A stretch of 8,985 nucleotides of DNA, taken from contig CALXZW010000052.1 of assembly GCA_944393345.1 (NCBI GenBank), positions 1-8,985 on the forward strand. Direction: 5' to 3'. The stretch comes from an uncultured Clostridia bacterium (lineage in GTDB: Bacteria > Bacillota > Clostridia > TANB77 > CAG-508). The notes below the pieces were generated by a model. That model did not search any database and was not told the DNA's origin. It saw only the letters and a list, made by a program, of their open reading frames with translations. How positions within the stretch are numbered: position 1 is the first letter of the stretch; every line of letters begins with the position of its first letter. Shown one piece after another: positions 6,829-8,985 of this stretch. Both the position numbers and the translations under genes were made by a program.

Positions 6829-6845
6829 TTTGACTTTCTTTGACC
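6829..6845 (-). promoter_or_regulatory. CtsR operator 1, just downstream of the transcription start
   Basis: The minus strand reads GGTCAAAGAAAGTCAAA, a full match to the CtsR direct-heptamer consensus (RGTCAAA-NAN-RGTCAAA). It covers roughly +4 to +20 of the predicted transcript, so bound CtsR would block initiation or early elongation. Confidence 0.93.
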
Positions 6846-6854
6846 TACAATATT

Positions 6855-6882
6855 ATTATACTCGATTAAAAATTTTATTCAA
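6855..6882 (-). promoter_or_regulatory. Promoter of the ctsR-mcsA-mcsB-clpC operon
   Basis: The minus strand carries TTGAAT (6882-6877), a 16-base spacer and a perfect TATAAT (6860-6855). The start would be near 6848, giving a leader of about 40 bases. The promoter lies exactly between the two CtsR operators, which supports the assignment. Confidence 0.75.
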
Positions 6883-6900
6883 ATAGTATATTAGATATTT

Positions 6901-6917
6901 TTTGACTTTCTTTGACT
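6901..6917 (-). promoter_or_regulatory. CtsR operator 2, upstream of the promoter
   Basis: The minus strand reads AGTCAAAGAAAGTCAAA, identical to operator 1 except for the first base and also matching the CtsR consensus. It lies about -53 to -69 from the ctsR start, 72 bp centre to centre from operator 1. It is also 27 bases past the stop of the possible 60-residue gene. Confidence 0.9.
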
Positions 6918-6944
6918 TTTACATTTTATATTTTTATTGATTTC

Positions 6945-7127
6945 TCATTTTTTCTTATTTTTTTTATTTTTTTCTTTATTTTTTGTTATTTCTTGCAACC
7001 TATTTGCTTTTTCTTTCTGTTCCGATAAAGGTATCCAAGCAAAATATGAAGATATAAATTCTCCGTATTTTGTTGTTTCTTCACCTACCTCATATTCATT
7101 TTCATTATTAAAATTATCTTTATTCAT
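6945..7127 (-). CDS. Possible 60-residue hypothetical protein upstream of ctsR
   Basis: The frame encodes MNKDNFNNENEYEVGEETTK, then a short aromatic and hydrophobic centre (GEFISSYFAWIPL, about 23-35), then a Lys/Asn/Glu-rich tail. I recognise no family. For it: it has an ATG, a mixed-composition core with Trp and Pro that does not look like random AT-rich translation, same-strand placement ahead of ctsR, and no hairpin between it and ctsR. Against it: the only good Shine-Dalgarno site (GGAGG, 7163-7167) is 35 bases from the ATG, no clear promoter is visible, and the lysine-rich end is what poly-A sequence gives by chance. The opposite-strand reading is Phe/Leu-rich and looks like a shadow. 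If it is not a gene, 6809-7374 is a 566-base intergenic region holding only the ctsR control sites and the nfeD promoter. Confidence 0.42.
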   Translation of the reverse strand: MNKDNFNNENEYEVGEETTKYGEFISSYFAWIPLSEQKEKANRLQEITKNKEKNKKNKKK

Positions 7128-7136
7128 ATTTTTTAT

Positions 7137-7156
7137 AAAATCAAATATTTGATTTT
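7137..7156. repeat. Perfect 20-bp palindrome
   Basis: AAAATCAAATATTTGATTTT equals its own reverse complement. On the minus strand it lies between a GGAGG site (7163-7167) and the ATG of the possible 60-residue gene. It could fold in RNA into an eight-pair stem with a four-base loop, or be a dimeric operator in DNA. No regulator is recognised. Confidence 0.5.
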
Positions 7157-7162
7157 ACTTTT

Positions 7163-7167
7163 CCTCC
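7163..7167 (-). promoter_or_regulatory. Distant Shine-Dalgarno-like GGAGG, 35 bases from the nearest in-frame ATG
   Basis: The minus strand has AAAAAGGAGGAAAA here. No ATG, GTG or TTG in the 60-residue frame falls at a normal 5-10 base distance, and that frame meets a TAA stop just after the site. Either the palindrome at 7137-7156 shortens the effective distance to about 15 bases, or the site is unused. Confidence 0.3.
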
Positions 7168-7301
7168 TTTTTATTATTATATATTATTAGTTATACACTT
7201 TTTTTTATATTTTATACATATTTATATAATCATTTCATATTTATTTATATATTATATATTTCACATTTAATTTCATTCCTGACAAAATAGTACAAAAACA
7301 C

Positions 7302-7330
7302 TTTATTTTTCCATATTTTTATGTTATAAT
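7302..7330 (+). promoter_or_regulatory. Likely promoter of the NfeD/SPFH operon
   Basis: A perfect TATAAT (7325-7330) is preceded by TGT (7322-7324), an extended -10. The -35 at the 17-base distance is poor (TTTATT, 7302-7307), as is common for extended -10 promoters. The start would be near 7337, about 38 bases before the ATG at 7375. The preceding 90 bases (7171-7260) contain only six G or C and may act as an UP-like element. Confidence 0.65.
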
Positions 7331-7374
7331 AAAAGTGTAGTTAAAAAAACATTTTAGATTGGAGGTCTTTTTAT

Positions 7375-7821
7375 ATGTGGCAAATTTGGTTAATAATTTC
7401 TGGAGTTTGTTTAATTATAGAAATTATGACTGTAGGTTTTTTAATATTTTGGTTAGCAATAGGTGCTTTATTTGCAATGATTGCAAGCTTTTTTACCAAT
7501 AGTTTATTAATTCAAACAGCTGTATTTGTAATTTCTTCAACTATATTAATTTTTGCTACTAAACCTTTTGTAAAAAAAATAACTCAAAATAAATCTAATA
7601 TTAAAACAAACGTGTATTCATTAATTGGAAATATTGGAATTGTTACACAAGATATAGATTCTATTAATGGAACAGGTCAAATTAAAGTAAAAGGTGAACT
7701 TTGGTCTGCAATTGGAAAAGATAATATCAATATTTCAAAAGGTTCAAAAGTAACTATCGAAGAAATTCAAGGTGTTAAAGCTATAGTTACACCAATTAAT
7801 GAAACATCAAAAATAAATTAG
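7375..7821 (+). CDS. Short NfeD-family membrane protein
   Basis: The 148-residue product is a short NfeD protein (NfeD1b/YuaF/YbbJ type): a membrane anchor plus an OB-fold domain, without the ClpP-like protease part of long NfeD proteins. Membrane segments lie at about 3-20, 22-40 and 44-62, followed by a basic stretch (KPFVKKITQNK). The soluble OB-like domain is about 80-142, with LIGNIGIV, the conserved GELW (Trp110) and SKGSKVTIEEIQGVKAIV. Family members pair with SPFH proteins in membrane microdomains and respond to membrane stress; the exact role is poorly known. GGAGG stands nine bases before the ATG. The SPFH gene follows after 50 bases with no terminator between, so they form one operon. 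The start and the family are well supported; the partner role is inferred from gene order. Confidence 0.93.
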   Translation: MWQIWLIISGVCLIIEIMTVGFLIFWLAIGALFAMIASFFTNSLLIQTAVFVISSTILIFATKPFVKKITQNKSNIKTNVYSLIGNIGIVTQDIDSINGTGQIKVKGELWSAIGKDNINISKGSKVTIEEIQGVKAIVTPINETSKIN

Positions 7822-7871
7822 TTTTTATAATTTTATTTTATATATTTAAATTATTTAAAGGAGGTATTATT

Positions 7872-8780
7872 ATGGGATTTTTATTTGTATTACTTATAAT
7901 TGTTCTAGTAATCGCATTTATGTCAATAAAAATTGTTAGACAATCTGAAGTATATATAATTGAAAGATTAGGTAAATTTTATAAAGTTGCAGATGCTGGT
8001 CTTACAATTATAATTCCATTTTTAGACCATGTAAGAAGTGTTGTTAGTTTAAAACAACAAACTATGGACATTCCACCACAAGGTGTTATTACGAAAGATA
8101 ATGTTACAATTACAATAGACACTGTTGTTTTCTATCAAATAACAGATCCTGCAAAAGCAGTTTATGAAATTCAAAGTTTGAAGAAAGGTATTGAATATTT
8201 AGCAATTACAACTATTCGTGATATTATTGGTAAAATGAATTTAGATGAAACATTTAGTTCTAGAGATGCCATTAATACTAAATTATGTGTAGTTCTTGAT
8301 GAAGCAACTGATAGATGGGGTTGTAAAATCGATAGAGTTGAGATTAAAGATATTACACCTCCTGCTGATGTTAGAGATGCAATGGAAAAAGAAATGAATG
8401 CAGAAAGAAATAAAAGAGCTTTAATTCTTGAATCTGAAGCTCAAAGACAATCTGCTATTACTATTGCAGAAGGTAAAAAACAAGCAGCTATATTAGAAGC
8501 TGAAGCTGATAAAGAAGCACAAATTAGAAGAGCAGCCGGTGAAGCTCAAGCTATTAAAGAAGTGGCTGAAGCTAAAGCTCAAGAAATTCAAATGGTATAT
8601 GATGCAATGAAAAAAGCAGCTCCTGATGACAAATTAGTTCAACTTAAATCTTTAGAAGCATTAGAAGAAGTTGCTAAGGGTGAAGCTAATAAAGTATTTA
8701 TTCCTTTTGAAGCAACAAGTGCTTTAAGTTCTTTAGGTGCTATTAAAGAAGTTATGAGTGATGATAAAAAAAATAAGTAA
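7872..8780 (+). CDS. SPFH/Band 7 (stomatin-prohibitin, slipin-type) membrane scaffold protein
   Basis: This 302-residue protein resembles QmcA and paraslipin-type stomatins. An N-terminal membrane anchor (about 2-20) comes first, then the SPFH domain (about 21-180) with hallmark IIERLGKFYKVADAGLTIII (29-48), VVSLKQQTMDIPPQGVITKD (57-76) and RVEIKDITPPADV (155-167). A long Ala/Glu/Lys-rich coiled coil (about 170-240, e.g. EGKKQAAILEAEADKEAQIR, 200-219) follows, then a C-terminal segment with VFIPFE (275-280). Such proteins oligomerise on the inner membrane face and organise protein complexes, often quality-control proteases. The single anchor, short coiled coil and slipin motifs argue against a full flotillin (FloT, about 500 residues). 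AAAGGAGG stands seven bases before the ATG. It is the second and last gene of the operon; a strong terminator follows 12 bases after the stop. Confidence 0.96.
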   Translation: MGFLFVLLIIVLVIAFMSIKIVRQSEVYIIERLGKFYKVADAGLTIIIPFLDHVRSVVSLKQQTMDIPPQGVITKDNVTITIDTVVFYQITDPAKAVYEIQSLKKGIEYLAITTIRDIIGKMNLDETFSSRDAINTKLCVVLDEATDRWGCKIDRVEIKDITPPADVRDAMEKEMNAERNKRALILESEAQRQSAITIAEGKKQAAILEAEADKEAQIRRAAGEAQAIKEVAEAKAQEIQMVYDAMKKAAPDDKLVQLKSLEALEEVAKGEANKVFIPFEATSALSSLGAIKEVMSDDKKNK

Positions 8781-8792
8781 AAGTATTTCATT

Positions 8793-8825
8793 AATAAAGA
8801 CTAGATTCCTAGTCTTTATTTTTTA
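8793..8825 (+). terminator. Intrinsic terminator of the NfeD/SPFH operon
   Basis: AATAAAGACTAG (8793-8804) and CTAGTCTTTATT (8809-8820) form a perfect 12-bp stem with a four-base loop (ATTC), followed by TTTT. It begins 12 bases after the stop codon of the SPFH gene. The reverse direction lacks a good T-run, so it acts mainly on the plus strand. Confidence 0.92.
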
Positions 8826-8985
8826 TTGATACCTAATTTTTTATGTTTCAAAAAATTCCTTAAGTATTTCTCAATATAATTCTCTAAATTAAATTTAACA
8901 AGATTTTATTTGTTATTTTTTATTTACGCTATTCTTTATATTTTTCAGTTTTAACAAATATTTTATTAATTTCTAATTTTCTAAA

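Noticed and set aside
6937..7152. Plus-strand frame of 71 codons opposite the possible 60-residue gene
   Set aside because: Its product is dominated by Phe, Leu and Ser, the usual mirror of Lys/Asn/Glu-rich coding on the other strand, and no ribosome site precedes it.
8816..8899. Minus-strand frame of about 28 codons ending LRNFLKHKKLGINKK
   Set aside because: It resembles a protein C-terminus, but a stop precedes it immediately, there is no good start codon or ribosome site, and it overlaps the SPFH operon terminator. A decayed gene remnant is possible but not supported.
8929..8985. Minus-strand frame entering from the right edge (18 codons, ending KTEKYKE then TAG)
   Set aside because: It could be the end of a neighbouring gene, but 18 codons of AT-rich sequence are too few to tell from chance, and no terminator follows it clearly.

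Overview
The window is strongly AT-rich DNA with purine-rich Shine-Dalgarno sites and a complete ctsR-mcsA-mcsB-clpC operon. This combination points to a low-GC Bacillota (Firmicutes), probably a clostridial-type anaerobe. The sequence alone does not give a genus. TGA is used as a stop and TGG for Trp, so the standard bacterial code fits.

Layout from left to right. (1) Positions 1-341, minus strand: the 5' part of pyrG (CTP synthase), running off the left edge. Its leader holds a promoter and a large AT-rich hairpin. (2) 475-1737, minus: a membrane-anchored processive family 2 glycosyltransferase with its own promoter. (3) 1933-2238, plus: an unrecognised 101-residue protein with a near-consensus extended -10 promoter. 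Its terminator hairpin swallows its own stop codon and also faces the end of clpC. (4) 2273-6808, minus: clpC, mcsB, mcsA and ctsR (listed left to right; transcribed ctsR first), the class III heat-shock / protein-arginine-phosphorylation operon. Its promoter is bracketed by two near-identical CtsR operators. (5) 6945-7127, minus: a possible 60-residue protein upstream of ctsR, followed by a very AT-rich stretch. (6) 7375-8780, plus: a two-gene membrane operon of a short NfeD-family protein and an SPFH (stomatin/slipin) protein, closed by a clear intrinsic terminator. (7) The last ~160 bases hold nothing firm.

How the genes work together. CtsR represses its own operon. McsA activates the arginine kinase McsB. 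McsB phosphorylates CtsR and damaged proteins on arginine. ClpC recognises phosphoarginine through its N-domain and feeds substrates to ClpP, whose gene is not in this window. radA, which follows mcsB/clpC in many Bacillota, is absent here; the operon ends at a terminator shared with the convergent small gene. The NfeD/SPFH pair is a separate membrane-organising unit.

I see no mobile element, CRISPR array, tRNA, rRNA or recognisable defence system. The least explained items are the two small proteins, the hairpin and heptamer repeats in front of pyrG, and the paired CtsR operators about seven helical turns apart.
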